Assembly (NCBI GenBank): GCA_036874045.1
Contig: CM072342.1
Span: 7,710,501 to 7,774,500, forward strand
Length of the DNA: 64,000 nucleotides
Source: Cymodocea nodosa
Taxonomy: Eukaryota; Streptophyta; Magnoliopsida; Alismatales; Cymodoceaceae
Direction of reading: 5' to 3'
Part shown: positions 33,588 through 45,794 of the stretch, piece by piece
Position numbering within the stretch: the first letter of the stretch is position 1
Layout: each line of letters starts with the position of its first letter
Made by a program: the position numbers and the translations under genes
The notes under the pieces: generated by a model
Database searches by the model: none
Told to the model about the DNA's origin: nothing
What the model saw: the letters and a program-made list of their open reading frames with translations, nothing else

Positions 33588-35361
33588 GCTGTGATTTTGT
33601 GTGTTTAACGTGTGTATTCTGCATTTATTTTTAGAAAAAAAAGAAGAAGGAATTTTGAAGTTTTTCATGTTCATTTTATAAAAAAAAAAAACAAACAAAA
33701 CAAAATATCAATCCAGTTTGTTGGTATTTGTTCTGGGAAACCAACTGGCTTGCTTGTGAGCCACCAAAGGCATAGGAGCCTGGGTTCCCCACAAGACACT
33801 GATTTATTAATATCTGTTAAATGTTATTTTGTTTTATATTCTGTATTTATCTGGGAATGAAAAGCTTTTTAGAATCAAAAATTAGAATATGCAGAAAGAG
33901 ATACAAATGGAACAAGGTATGCAACCAATTACTTATCCTGAATTTTAAATCAAACAAAACTTTATTCATGCCTGCTACAATTACTGTACTTATTATCAAA
34001 TCTTTTACATTGAGGACAATGCAAAATGTAGGTATGGGGGGAGGTAATTAAAGTAACAGCCATGTAAGTTTGTTAATTAAAGGAATTAAAATGGTACTGT
34101 AAAGTTTTGAGGAAATTGAAAATTTTTATGAACTTGCTGTAACTATCCGATAATTGGGACTATAAAATTTTTATAAACTGCTTGAATGTTATATTTAGAA
34201 GGCTATAGAAGATGCTATAGAATTTATTATTTATGTAAATCTAGATATAGTATCTTATGATTTTTCTGAATTTCATGAGTTTAACAGTTTCACGATTTTA
34301 AAATGAAATCAGAATATTTAATGCTTAATCAGAAAATTATCTGAAGTCCTGAAGTAGGTGAGATGTGAATTCTAGATTAAATGAAACACATATGATGAAA
34401 GATACATTTACTTTGATTGATTGAACTCGTAGAGTGATTTATGTGTAGTTCTTATTAAACTACAGATAAAGTATGAGCTTATTGTTATGGATTCATATTT
34501 TTAGTAAATGATAGAAGCAGGATTATATGAGATTGGTGTTTTACTACATCTGTATTAATGAAATACATGCATATACAGTATGTGATTAATGCTTTGTTTT
34601 GTGTGTGCATTTATTTTTAGAAAAAAAAAAGAAAAAAAAGAACTTTTTTTTGAGAGTTTATTGACTTGTTTGATCATGAGCCTCTTGTACTTGAGCAGAT
34701 AGGTATGTAAGTATTGTTGACCTGAAAAAGGACTCTGAAAATCTGGCAACCTAAGATCCTGATCAGATCTGGGATTGTTGATTGAAAGCTCGTTACATGG
34801 GTACATTAGAAAGCTCTTGTATGATTCAAGCTTGTCAAATTAACTTTTAAAGTACATAAAAAAAAAGAAGGAAAAAAACATATACTATTCTGAAAAGATA
34901 CAAGTGTTTTGTGAAATACAGATATCTTATGAATCGAGTATATTTTCTGTTATCTAGAATTGCTGAAATATGAATCTGGAATTGACTTTTGAAGTTGTTT
35001 AATGGAAATACAATTCTTTATTCTACTTGTCTTAATCAGATTGAATTGGATTGTACTTTGATTCGTATGTTGTTGAAATTTCTTCTAGAAAACTTATTGG
35101 AAAATTCAGGATTATAGATGATGAAAAGAAGAACAAACGATAATATAATTAACACCTCTATGTAGATGATATACTTTGTATGTAATTTACATATATTCTA
35201 AATATCTTTGCAGGTTGATTACTGAAACATACAGAATATATGTTTATGCTAAACAGAAGAAAAAAACAAAAGGGGAAGAATTAATTCTAGCACTTTTTGA
35301 AAGACCAATTAATTAGATCTTAGTTTGCTAAGGGACTAGCAAAATTTAGGTAAGGGGGAAG
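33588..35361 (+). other. Athila B 3' non-coding region with two polypurine tracts
   Basis: Conserved with copy C over most of its length. 33715-33790 is a GC-richer block with short hairpins (GGCT...AGCC, AGGC...GCCT). 34010-34045 has GAGGACAATGCAAAATG followed by GGTATGGGGGGAGG, a typical gypsy 3' signature, 1.3 kb before the LTR. 34660-34810 is another conserved block. 35320-35361 has GGGACTAGCAAAATTTAGG and TAAGGGGGAAG directly before the LTR, the true plus-strand primer. Small frames here are not called as genes. Confidence 0.75.
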
Positions 35362-37374
35362 TGTTTAGAATGAAAAAGTGCATATTATTAACGGTTAAAT
35401 GATGGTTAATTGCATAATATTTAGCTTATCATATGAGAATTAAGCCATTATGTTATAATTGCACTATTATATGCTTTAATTGAAGAATCTACATAATTTT
35501 GGAGAATTAATGTTAATTTAGTACATTTATGAACTATCGGTAAGTTGCAGGCTGTGAAATTCTTAAGTATCCGAATTTTCTGATATTTCGGACAGTTATG
35601 TTTAACATACCGAACAAATTCGGATAGTTATGTTTAACAGACCGAATATGTATCGGATAGTTTTGTTTAAATTGTCGAACAGTTATGTTTAGAGAGAATA
35701 TTTTATTATTTCCAGATGTACACATGTCGAAACCAGAATGAATGTCTTAAGTGAATTTTCGGTGAGTTAGGTGTAACTATCTGAAAACGCATCTGAGCAT
35801 CGGATAGTTATACCTGTAACTCTCCAAAATGTTATTTTATGTTTAAACTGCTGCTGACACGTGTCGAGATCTGGTAGATTTACTTAAGTTATAACTCGTT
35901 AAGTTAGCATAACTGTATGCGTTGAGTTACATGAATATATAATAAGGTAACGCGTTAGGTTAGCGGCTTATTTCTTTATTGCATGTATTTTATAGTTATT
36001 TTCTAAAATGCCACTATAGCGGTTGTAGGAACAGACAGTTGGAAGGAAAAACCACGTTTGCACGTATCACGCAGGAATTCAATCGCGCATGGAGAAGGAA
36101 GCATCGCCGTTGATCTAAAGGAAGGAAATTCAACCGATCATTCAAGTAGAAGCAGTTACTATTGAAGAAATATAAAAGAAAAGAAGAAAAAAAGAAGAAA
36201 GTGTGATCGATGGACAACTAGTGTATACAGAGGAGGAGCACCGAGCTTTCTGCAGACAATATCGGTGATTCTCTGAAGTATCACACCAACCATCGTTATC
36301 ACCACCATAATCACCAATCATCGGAGGTCTGTGAGGATACTTGCCTGATGTCGGGACGATTTCGAGCCAAACACAGTGCCTGACAACCACTGTGAGGAGT
36401 GATCACGTCGTGGGAAGGGAAGACATTTTCACCAAGCGCCGACTCATATTTTAGGAGATCGTAAAGCTTTTAGCCTTGGCTTCGGGTTGATGCCTGTATG
36501 CTGAAGAGGAGATCATCTTGCAATTCTGGACTTGCGATTCTATAGGGAGAGGAGACAGAATTGTAAGTGGTTTAATTTTCAATTGTGTAATCGCGTTGCA
36601 AGTAGTGTTGGAAGTATTTACTGTCAAGTGTGATTACTTTACATTTCACCTTTCGCCCATTTCCATGTTCACATCAAAACAAAAATACCAAAAATAATTT
36701 ATCTTTGTTTGTATGTTGTATTTGAGTGTTGTATTGTTTGTGTTGTATCGTGATTAATGTTATCTGTATCAGTTTTATGATTATTTTATGTTAGTTTTAA
36801 TTTTACAGTTTACTGAAATTAGTTCGTACAAAAAACTTAAAGATTTTAATGGTGACTGTTTGAATCATCTAAATGTTAGTATTGCTTAATGATAAATCCA
36901 ATGTTAATTAGGATTAAAAAGCTTAATTGATGTTATTTACAATCTGTGGAATCGCCCAATGGTTGGCTGAATTCCTCTGTAACTAGCAGTATTATAAAGA
37001 AGAGACAGGCTCGTGGAGTTAACTTAAGTCCACGAGGATAGTCCGTTGAGTTAGCCATAACTCAACGAACTTTGTCTGTTGAGTTAACTGTAACTTAACG
37101 GAGTGCTTATGGAATATAAATTTGAATTGTTCACAATCAAATATTTCTTAAATTCGTCAGCAATTCCCTGTGGGATCGACCTGTACTTACACATTGATAC
37201 AATAGACACTATGCACTTGCAGTTAAAGTATAAATTGGAATTAATATCTAAATTGTATTAAAGGTTGTTTGTTTACTTCTAAAAGAAAGAATAGGCATAA
37301 AAATAAATTAACTAAATAAAAATAGAAGTAACAAATTCAAGTTTTTCTAGTGTAGTGCTGGGAAAACCCAAACA
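35362..37374 (+). mobile_element. Athila-like element B, 3' LTR
   Basis: 2,013 bp from TGTTTAGAATGAAAAAG to CCCAAACA, followed by the target duplication ATAAC (37375-37379, matching 29813-29817). It shows palindrome units at 35590-35830, the conserved CTGAAGAGGAGATCATC block at 36500, and the CGTTGAGTTA array at 37010-37105. The first 400 bases are nearly identical to 29818-30216. Confidence 0.93.
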
Positions 37375-38260
37375 ATAACCTTCCGAAATTTAAGTCAGCC
37401 TTTTATGCACGTGCTAAATTATAATCGGAAAGTTGACAGAATCAAGTATATAATTGTTCAGTGAGTTATAGTTATAGGTATTCGATTGGATGACAGCTCA
37501 CATTTAAATATTTTGGAATCCTACCTGGCAGTAAAGGATAAGTGATCTTTCGGTGAGTTATAATTACTATTCGGAGTGTTGCATAGCTAACTATCTGAAA
37601 GAACAAGAAAATTGGTAAGTTGACTTGAAACATTTTTCTGAACGGTCACTTGCCGTATTGGGACTTGATCCTAATCAAGTATAGTAGAATACATCCGTTG
37701 GAGGAAAATATGATCGTTGTACATATCAAGTATATATTCAAAATACAGGCAACAGATATACAATAGAGATATACAGTGAGCTACACTCGAATTCCATCCA
37801 TACTCAAGTCTGCAAACAGTGAAGAACATTCAGAAGATCCATTGTAGAAAAAGCTCTTGCGCCAAAACTTTGATTGAAGGTTTAAAGCTGTTGGTTTGTG
37901 GCTTCAACTTGAAAGCTACATATAGTGTTGGTTTGAGTTTTGACTTGAAAACTCTAGAGGTTGGTTTACTGAAGTTTTTACCTGAAAACTTCTGTGTAGT
38001 TGGTTCTTGCTTTGACCTGAAAGCAAGTGTGTAAGTGTTGAAACACTTAGTGAAGCCCAAGTAAACCTTGGGGGTGGACTAGCCAATTTGGTGAACAACC
38101 TAAAAATTTGCTGTGTGTTTCTTATCTCTGTTAATTTGCATTATATCAGTTTCATCTCATTTCATTTTTTGTTGAATCATTCGATTCAACATTTAAAGAA
38201 TTTCAAAAATACACACTTTCACCATTCACCCCCCCTCTAGTGAGCCTATTGATCCTAACA
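37375..38260 (+). mobile_element. Copia LTR (probably D1 3' LTR), part 2
   Basis: Continues 28913-29817 after removal of B and aligns to 15710-16613 with few differences. It ends CCCCCCCTCTAGTGAGCC..GATCCTAACA. Directly after it, at 38261, comes a short Athila LTR piece, so this copia LTR end lies inside an Athila LTR. Confidence 0.88.
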
Positions 38261-38271
38261 GTTTTTACTAT

Positions 38272-40413
38272 TGTTTGGGTTTAGCTTTAGGCAGCACTAG
38301 AAAACTTGTTTAGTTCACAGGTAGCATCGCTAGAAAAACTTGTTGGGGTTTTGCTTTAGGCAGCACTAGAGAACTTGTTTAGTTCACAAGTAGCATCACT
38401 AGAAAACTTACATTTGTTAACTTCTATTTTTACTTGATTAATTTATCCTTGTGCTTATATCAATAATTTCCTTTTAGAAGTAAACAAACAACCTTTCACA
38501 CAAATTAGTTATTAATTCCAATTTGTATTTTAACTACAAGTGCATAGTGTATGTTGTATTTGTGTGCAAGTACAGGTCGATCCCATAAGGAATTGATTGA
38601 GAATTGTGTACTGTTCTATTTTTTTATTATACTTAATGTGTTCAGTAATCACTCCATTGAGTTACAGTTAACACAACGGACTAAGTTCGTAGAGTTATGG
38701 CTAACTTAATGGACTAATCTCATGGATTTAAGTTAACACCACGAGCCTATCTTTCCAATTTAATACTACTATTTACAGAGGAATTCGGCCAATCATTGGG
38801 CGGTTCCACAGATTGTAAATAACATCAATTAAGCTCTTTAATGTTAGGAACATTAGATTTATCGTTAAGCTATACTAACATTTAGATATTTCAAACGGTA
38901 ACCATTAAAATCTTTAACTATTTTGAATAAATTCAATTTCAGTAAACTGTAAAAGTATTATCTATTTTTTTGAAATCAAACAAACATAAAACATTCACAA
39001 TACTGACAATGATAACTTTAATCACGATACAAAACAAATAATACAACACTTAAATACGCAATACAAACACAGATAAGTTGTTTTTGGTATTTTTGTTTTG
39101 AGATGTTCATGAAAGTTGGCAAAAGGTGAAATGTAAAAATTTTCTATCGACAGTAAATACTTTTGTCGCTACATGCTATGCAATTACACAACTAAAAACT
39201 TAATCATTTACAATTCTGCCTCCTCTCCCTATAGAATCGCGAGTCTAGAATTGCAAGATGATCTCCTCTTCAGCATACTGGCATCAACCTGAAACCAAGG
39301 CTAGAAGCTTTACGATCTCCTAAGATATGAGTCAGTACTTGGTGAAAATGGCTTCCCTTCCCGCGACGTGATCACTCCTCATAGTGGTTGTCAGGCACCA
39401 TGTTTGGCTCGGAATCGACCCGACATCAAGAAAGTATCCTCACAGACCTCCAATGGTTGGTGATTATGGTGGTGGTGGTGATGGTTGGTGTGGAACTTCA
39501 GGGAACTTCCAACACTACTTGTAGATAGCTCGGTTTGTCCTCCTCTACACACACATTGGCCACACACCCTTCTTCATCTTTTCTCCTTTTCTTTTATATT
39601 TCTTTAGTGGTAACTACTTCTCCTTAGATGATCGGTTGGATTTCCTTCGTTCATATCAATGATGCTGATTTCTTCTTCCTTCCACGAGCGATATCTTGCG
39701 TGATACGTGCAATTGTGGTTTTCATTTGAATATCCTGTTTCTGTAACTGCTATAGTGGCATATTAGAAAATAAATGGTCCGTGGAGTTACAGATAACTCA
39801 ACGGACTTACTTCGTTGATTTAACTATAAAACACGTGCAATAAAGAAATAAGCTGCTAACCTAATGCATTACCTTAGTGTGTATTCATGTAACTCAACGC
39901 GTACAGTTATGTTAACTTAACGAGTTAAACATGTGCATCTCACGTGATATACTAAAGCATTTAAATTCAACACGTGCATAATTCTAACTTTATGATTACA
40001 AATATTTCGAATACTTAAAAACCTAACTATTCGATGCCTAGATGTATTTCGATAGTTAACAAATAACTTACCGAAAATCCACTTAAGTCATGCATTATGG
40101 TTTCGACATGTGTACTTCAGGAAATAACAAAATATTCTTTAAGCATTTAAAACATAACTATCTGGTACATTAAACATATCTCTCTAAAATAATAGAAAAT
40201 TCGGATACTTAAGAATTTCATAGCTTGCAATTTACCAACAGTTTAGAAATGTACTAAATTAACATTAATTCCCTGAAATTATGCAGATTCTTATATTAAA
40301 GCATATAATAGTGTAATTATAACATAATAACATAATTCTCATATGATAAGTTAAATATTATGCAATTAACCATCATTTAACCATTAATATTATGCACTTT
40401 TTCATTCTAAACA
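38272..40413 (-). mobile_element. Athila-like element C, 3' LTR
   Basis: 2,142 bp on the minus strand, from TTCTAAACA (40413 side) to TGTTTGGGTTTAGC (38272 side). ACTAT at 38267-38271 matches ACTAT at 49510-49514 beyond the other end of C. The 38272-38410 end holds a tandem copy of about 75 bases (GCAGCACTAGA(A/G)AACTTGTTTAGTTCAC twice), an end duplication not seen in A or B. The palindrome array is at 38650-38760. Confidence 0.92.
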
Positions 40414-42164
40414 CTTCCCCCATACTTAAATTTTGCTAATCCTTTAGCAAATTAAGATCTAATTAATTGGTCTTTCTAATTAATTCTTCCTTTTTGTTCT
40501 TCTTTTTAGCATAAGAACTTATATTATTATATAGATATTCTATATGTTTCAGTAATATGTTTTAACATTGTTTTCTCCTCTTCAACCTGCAAATATACTT
40601 AGAATATATGTAAATTACATACAAAATATATCATCATCACATAGGTGTTAATTATATTATCATTTGTTCTTCTTTTCATCATCTGTCATCCTGAATTTTC
40701 CAATAAGATTTCTAGAATAAATTTCAACAACATACGAATCAAAACACAATCCAATTCAATATGATTAAGACAAGTAGAATAAAGAATTGTATCTCAAATA
40801 AACAATTTCAAAAATCTATTCTAGATTCATATTTCAGCAATTTTAGAGAACAGAAAATATACTCGATTCAAAAGATATCTACATTTCACAAAACACTTGT
40901 ATCTTTTTAGAACAGTATATGCATATTTGTACTTTAAAAGTTAATTTGACAAGCTTGAATCATATAAGAGCTTTCTAGTGTACTCATGTATCGAGCTTTC
41001 AGTCAACAATCCCAGATCTAATTAGGATCTTAGGTTGCCAGATCTAAAGAGTCATTTTTCAGGTCAACAATCCTTACATACCTATCTGCTCAAGTACAAA
41101 AAGCTCGTGATCAAACAAGTCAATAAACTCTCAAAGTTTTTTTTTTTTTTTTTTTCACAACACAGTATATGTACGTATTTCATTAATACAAATGCAATAA
41201 AACACCAATCTCATATAGTCCTACTTCTATTATTTACTGAAAATATGAATCCATATCAATAAGCTCATACTTTTTTCTATAGTTTAATAAGATCTACACA
41301 TAAATCATTCTACAAGTTTAATTAGTCAAATTAAATGTATCTTTGATCATATGTGTTTCATTTAATCTAAAAACCAACATTTCAGCTCTTTCAGGACTTC
41401 AGATAATTTACTAAGTTTTAGTTAAGCATTCTGATTTCATTTTAAAATCATGAAATTGTTAAACTCATAAAATTTAGCAACAACATAAGATACTATATCT
41501 AGATTTGTATGAGTAGTAAAATTTGTAGCATCTTATATAAGATTATAAATATAACATTTCAGCAGTTACAGTTCTTTAAAAATTTTGAAGTTTCAATTAT
41601 CAGATAGTTACAGCAAATTCATAAAATTTTTTAATTTCCACAAAACTTTGCAGTACCATTCTAATTCCTTTAATTAACAAACTTACATGGCTGTTACTTT
41701 AATTACCTCCCCCCTATACCTTTGCATTATCCTCAATGCAAAAGATTTGATAATAAATATAGTAATTGTAGCAGGCATGAATATTGTTTCGTTGACTTAG
41801 CATCTAACTCAACAAACTTAATTCGTTGAGTTAATGAATAACTCCATTTAAATCTAAATTCAGGATAAGTAATAAATTACATACCTTGTTTCGTTTGTAT
41901 CTCCTTGTGTATATTTTGATTTTTGATTCTGAAAAACTTTTCATTCATAGATAAAAGTAGAATATATAACAAAATAACATTTAACAGATATTGATAAATT
42001 AGTGTCTTGCGTGGAACCCAGGCTCCTATGCCTTTGGTGGCTCACAAGCAAGCCAGTTGATTTCCCAGAATAGATACCAACAAACTGGATTGATATTTTG
42101 TTTTTTTTTGTTTTTTCTAAAAATAAATGCAAAATACACACAACATTAAAAGCACAGAATTATA
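40414..42164 (-). other. Athila C 3' non-coding region
   Basis: Counterpart of 33588-35361. The polypurine tract TAAGTATGGGGGAAG (minus strand) abuts the LTR at 40414-40428. A second tract with a run of G lies at about 41700-41722. The conserved hairpin block is at 42000-42075. Unlike B, it has a palindrome array at 41800-41860 (CGTTGAGTTA-type arms). A poly-T run at 41140-41160 (poly-A on the coding strand) sits where B has an A-rich tract. Confidence 0.75.
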
Positions 42165-43244
42165 ATTTAAGAACATGATTGAAAAGTAATAACAAATGGA
42201 ATAAACGTGTCAGTCTAAGCAAACTTTTTAGGCATAATTATTCTTGCTATTAATTCTATTTTAATGCAGTTCGTGTTCCTTCTTAATTTGTAAACTTGCA
42301 GTATGTTATCAATACTAAACACAAGTGTATTACCATTAATGAAATGAAATGTAGAAAGGGAAACTTTTTAGGCATTCATTTATGTCTTTCATAATTCATA
42401 TTTGAAATTTCATCAATTCATCCCACCATCTTATTAGACATAACGTAGGATCATCATATTCATTATACCACATCCCTATTTGAATTTTATCATATTCTGT
42501 AGATGGTGGTTTAGCTATTTCTCTCGGTATAGGCAAAATTTCTATATAGTGATTATCATAACTATCTATGCTTACTATGTATAAATCAGATCTCAATGCA
42601 ACTGATATATCTGAGACTAGATATATATATCCATCAAGTATGACATGTATGTTGTTAATTAATGATTTCTGTCCTAGATATATCATAGTGTTTTCAGTCG
42701 AAGATCTATTCAGAAAATTATACACACTTAAGCATAAATCTTCTTCCCAATTTCTACTAGGTCTCCAATAATATAATTTTTCAGGAATGATCGAATTTTT
42801 ATCAGAAAATATTAAAGTTGACCCGCAATTTTCAGTTGGTACTTCATATCTATTAGGCCTTCCTATATTCCATTCTTCTTTTGTGAGAGGATTTCTAATC
42901 AAAATATCAAGTAACAAAATTGCATACCTTGGTTTAGTTCTGTATATAATTAATCCTTCATCCATCCCCATAATATGATCTATTCCTTCTAATGTATTGG
43001 GTGGAATTCCAGCAGTTTCTTCCATATTCAGATATTCATAGCTAATTAAACTACAATTAAATGACTTCCATAAAAATCCATCTCTAATCTTAGTCATTTT
43101 TGCAACTTGTAGTCCATGAAAATATTTTTCTCTAACACAGTCTTTAATATCCTTTGATACACAACACAATTTGCATAGATCTTTAGCTAACAAGTTACTT
43201 AGTACTTCCCTTAGTGCATCTAGTAGTAATTTTATAAATTCCAT
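42165..43244 (-). pseudogene. Athila C: F-box protein gene
   Basis: The open part is 42396-43244 (282 codons). The F-box covers residues 7-41 (LLDALREVLSNLLAKDL, CVSKDI...REKYF); Pro of the usual LP start is Leu here. F-box-associated features match copy B: ILIRNPLTKEEWNIGRPN, LYIVSIDSYDNHYIEILP, WWDELMKFQI. The frame ends with TGA after FQI; past it, homology to the B C-terminus continues to about 42168 (NGNTLVF, MPKKFA, TDTFIPFV) with about 80 bases deleted and further stops. The long open frame shows this copy is younger or better preserved than B over that stretch. Confidence 0.87.
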
Positions 43245-43449
43245 CTGTTGATTCTATATAACATAAACAAAAATTTAGTAGAGATATAACTTAACATAAC
43301 TACTTCACACCCTCGTGGAGTTAGGTCATAACTCAATGGATTAAGTTTGTTGAGTTAAGTAATAACTCTACAATACTATTAACTATAAGTAAACTTACAT
43401 TTTTTTATTTTTTATACATAGTTACTTTAGTTATACTACTTCATTCAGC
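43245..43449 (-). repeat. Gag/F-box junction with palindromes (C)
   Basis: 43313-43385 carries CTCGTGGAGTTA, TTGAGTTA and TAACTC-type arms as in B at 32310-32390. On the minus strand a donor-like GTAAGTTTAC lies at about 43389-43398 and an acceptor-like TTATATAG just before the F-box ATG. This suggests, without proving, a small leader intron. Confidence 0.65.
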
Positions 43450-44740
43450 TACCCTCCCAAAGGAGATATCAATTTCATTAACAGTTCTATTCATAGGGTT
43501 AGGTATTGCTTGTATTGGCAATCCTCCAATAGGTCTAACTTCCATTGATTCCTTTTGTCTAAGTGGTATGTTTTTATTTTGATTTTGAATTGCAGCATTT
43601 CCAAATACAAGATCTAGACGATTGTTTAATTGTTGGTTTATCTTTTCTAATTTCTCTATTCTAGATCCTTATTCAATTAATGCTTCATAACTTATATTCT
43701 TGTCATTTATATTTTCTCCTCAGAAATTGTTGTTTCTCCAAGATAAATTCAAGTGATTTCTCCAATTAGGGTTATAAGAATTCTCAATGTTATCTTTCTG
43801 GTTTTTAGCATAAATAATATCTAGATCATTAATGTTTGCATTCTTTTCTGCTAGTTTTTGATTTAATGATAACTCTTCTATTTTCTTTGTTAATTCAATT
43901 AATTTCACTTCAAGCATAGTGCTTGAATCTATTTCATGCATTCCCCTTGGCAATATTCTTTTATCTGTAATGACTTCAACCGAGTTTTCCCACTATGCAG
44001 TTCTTTTTGCAAAGTTTTCTAAATATGCCCATGCTTCTTCGCTACACAGTTTTAAAAATCCATTTTGACAAGTAGATTCTAATAAAGATTTCGTTGAAAC
44101 ATCTATGCCTTCATAAATTATACCTATTAATTGTGCTTTATTTATTGCATGATGTGGACATTGAGTCAGTAAATCTTTAAATGTTTCAAAATATTTCTAG
44201 AATGATTCTCCCTATTTTTGGCTACACATTAATATTTCCTTTTTCTTTTTAATCGTTTGATGTGTTGGATAATATTTTTCTAGAAAAATTGAGCAAAATT
44301 CAGTCTATGTAGAAATTGAATCAGGCGATAGAGTATATAACCATCTCTTAGCTGTGTCTTTTAAAGCAAAAGGGATATATCTAAGTTTAATAGCATCTAT
44401 ACTCATGTTCGGCATTTTCATCATTTGACAAACTTCGTTAAATTCTCTAAGGAAATAATAGGTATCCTCTCTTTCTAATCCATAAAAATGTGGCAATTGA
44501 TTAATATAATTAGATTTCAGTACAAACCTATCTCCCTCAAAGTTTGGCAATCGAATACATGAAGGTTCATCAACTAATTCAGGATAAAGAATTTCCCCTA
44601 ATGGTTTTTCTATTGGAGCAGCCATATCTTCGTTCTCTTTTAAAGAAAGGTTAGCTACACCCTTAAGGATTTCGTTAAAGTCCAATTCAAAAATGTTTCA
44701 GTACACCTCTATGTTGAATCCTCCTGGATAGGTGTTCTTA
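43450..44740 (-). pseudogene. Athila C: gag (Retrotrans_gag core)
   Basis: The minus strand encodes FNEILKGVANLSLKEN, INQLPHFYGLEREDTYYFL, REFNEVCQMMKM, AIKLRYIPFALKDTAKRWL (classic Retrotrans_gag core), then TFKDLLTQCPHH, EEAWAYLENFAKRT, a coiled coil, NWRNHLNLSW and VRPIGGLPIQAIPNP. Several TAG stops break it (after MCSQK, GESF and AKRTA). Gag builds the particle and binds RNA. It lies downstream of integrase and ORF3 and upstream of the F-box gene, the reverse of the usual gag-pol order. There is no zinc knuckle within it. Confidence 0.9.
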
Positions 44741-45794
44741 CTAATCGTTTAGTACTAGGAGAATGAATCCATGTGCTCATAAACTCTTAACATAAAATAA
44801 AATAACAGAAGATTAATTACGTACCAGTCTGAAGCTTTATATTCAGTAGATAGTTGTTGACAGATGAAGTTGAATCAGTTGCTTCTTCTTCTAGTTCCCT
44901 AACGAATTTTCTTTTCTCAAATGTTGGTAACTTGTAAACAACATTCTGCTCTATATTTATAATGCACATCCATAAAGCAAATAAATCTCGTTGCAAGAAC
45001 GTGTCTTGTAACGTGCAGTATGGTTCCTATTTTTATGGGTACGTGTGCCACTTATAATTTCAAATTTTAGTAACCGCTAAACCTACGAAGTTTTGTTCGT
45101 GGCTAAAAGAATAACCATTTAGCTTAATCCACAAACTAACCTCGTTGAGTTATAGTTAACTCAATGAAGTGACTTTGGTTACTGTTGCTAACTCTACAGA
45201 CTAACTTCGTTGTATTACAGATAACTCAATAGAGTGACCTTATATTCTATTATTGACCTCGTGGAGTTAAGTTTAACTCAACGAACTTACTTCATTGAGT
45301 TAACACTTGGCAAATTTCTAAAACTCACTCCTCGTGCTAACTTCTATGTTTTTTTTTCTCTCCTGCATTCTGTTAACTTAAATAAAGTTAAATACATGTC
45401 ATTAATGCAGCATTCTAATTAAAACTCATTTAAATCTGAATATTATATAAATATTTAACTTGCAGTTCATTTCATGTTATGCAAAATTTATATTTTACTT
45501 TGCAGCATGTAGATATTCTCAAGCATTAATCAATTATCTTTCATTTAATCCTGTCATTCAGCAAATTGTAAATCTTTTAAACAATCTTGCATAATGTTCC
45601 ACAAATTATATAATATTCAATATAGTTCATCTATTTCATCATTCTCAAACATGAATGAAAAATATATCTGAAAAACATATATTCATTAATATGAATAATT
45701 TACATTACAATTAATTAGATATTTTTCATACAAATATATACAAGTACAAGTAGACGAACAATACAATTTTAATATTTTCTCCTAAGTTTATCTA
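44741..45794 (-). repeat. ORF3/gag spacer with palindromes (C)
   Basis: 45115-45305 contains repeated CGTTGAGTTA / TAACTCAA and GTGGAGTTA / TAACTC arms. The part next to ORF3 (45450-45790) aligns with A at 27396-27686. 44741-45110 holds no recognisable gene; it is the leader of gag. Confidence 0.7.

Noticed and set aside
33715..33790. Possible tRNA-like or tRNA gene (GGGTTCCCC with nearby stems)
   Set aside because: Stems are too short and a full cloverleaf with acceptor and anticodon arms cannot be drawn.
41140..41160. Poly-T run as an Alu/SINE or LINE tail
   Set aside because: It lies inside the 3' non-coding region of element C, at the position of an A-rich tract in B; no target duplication of its own.
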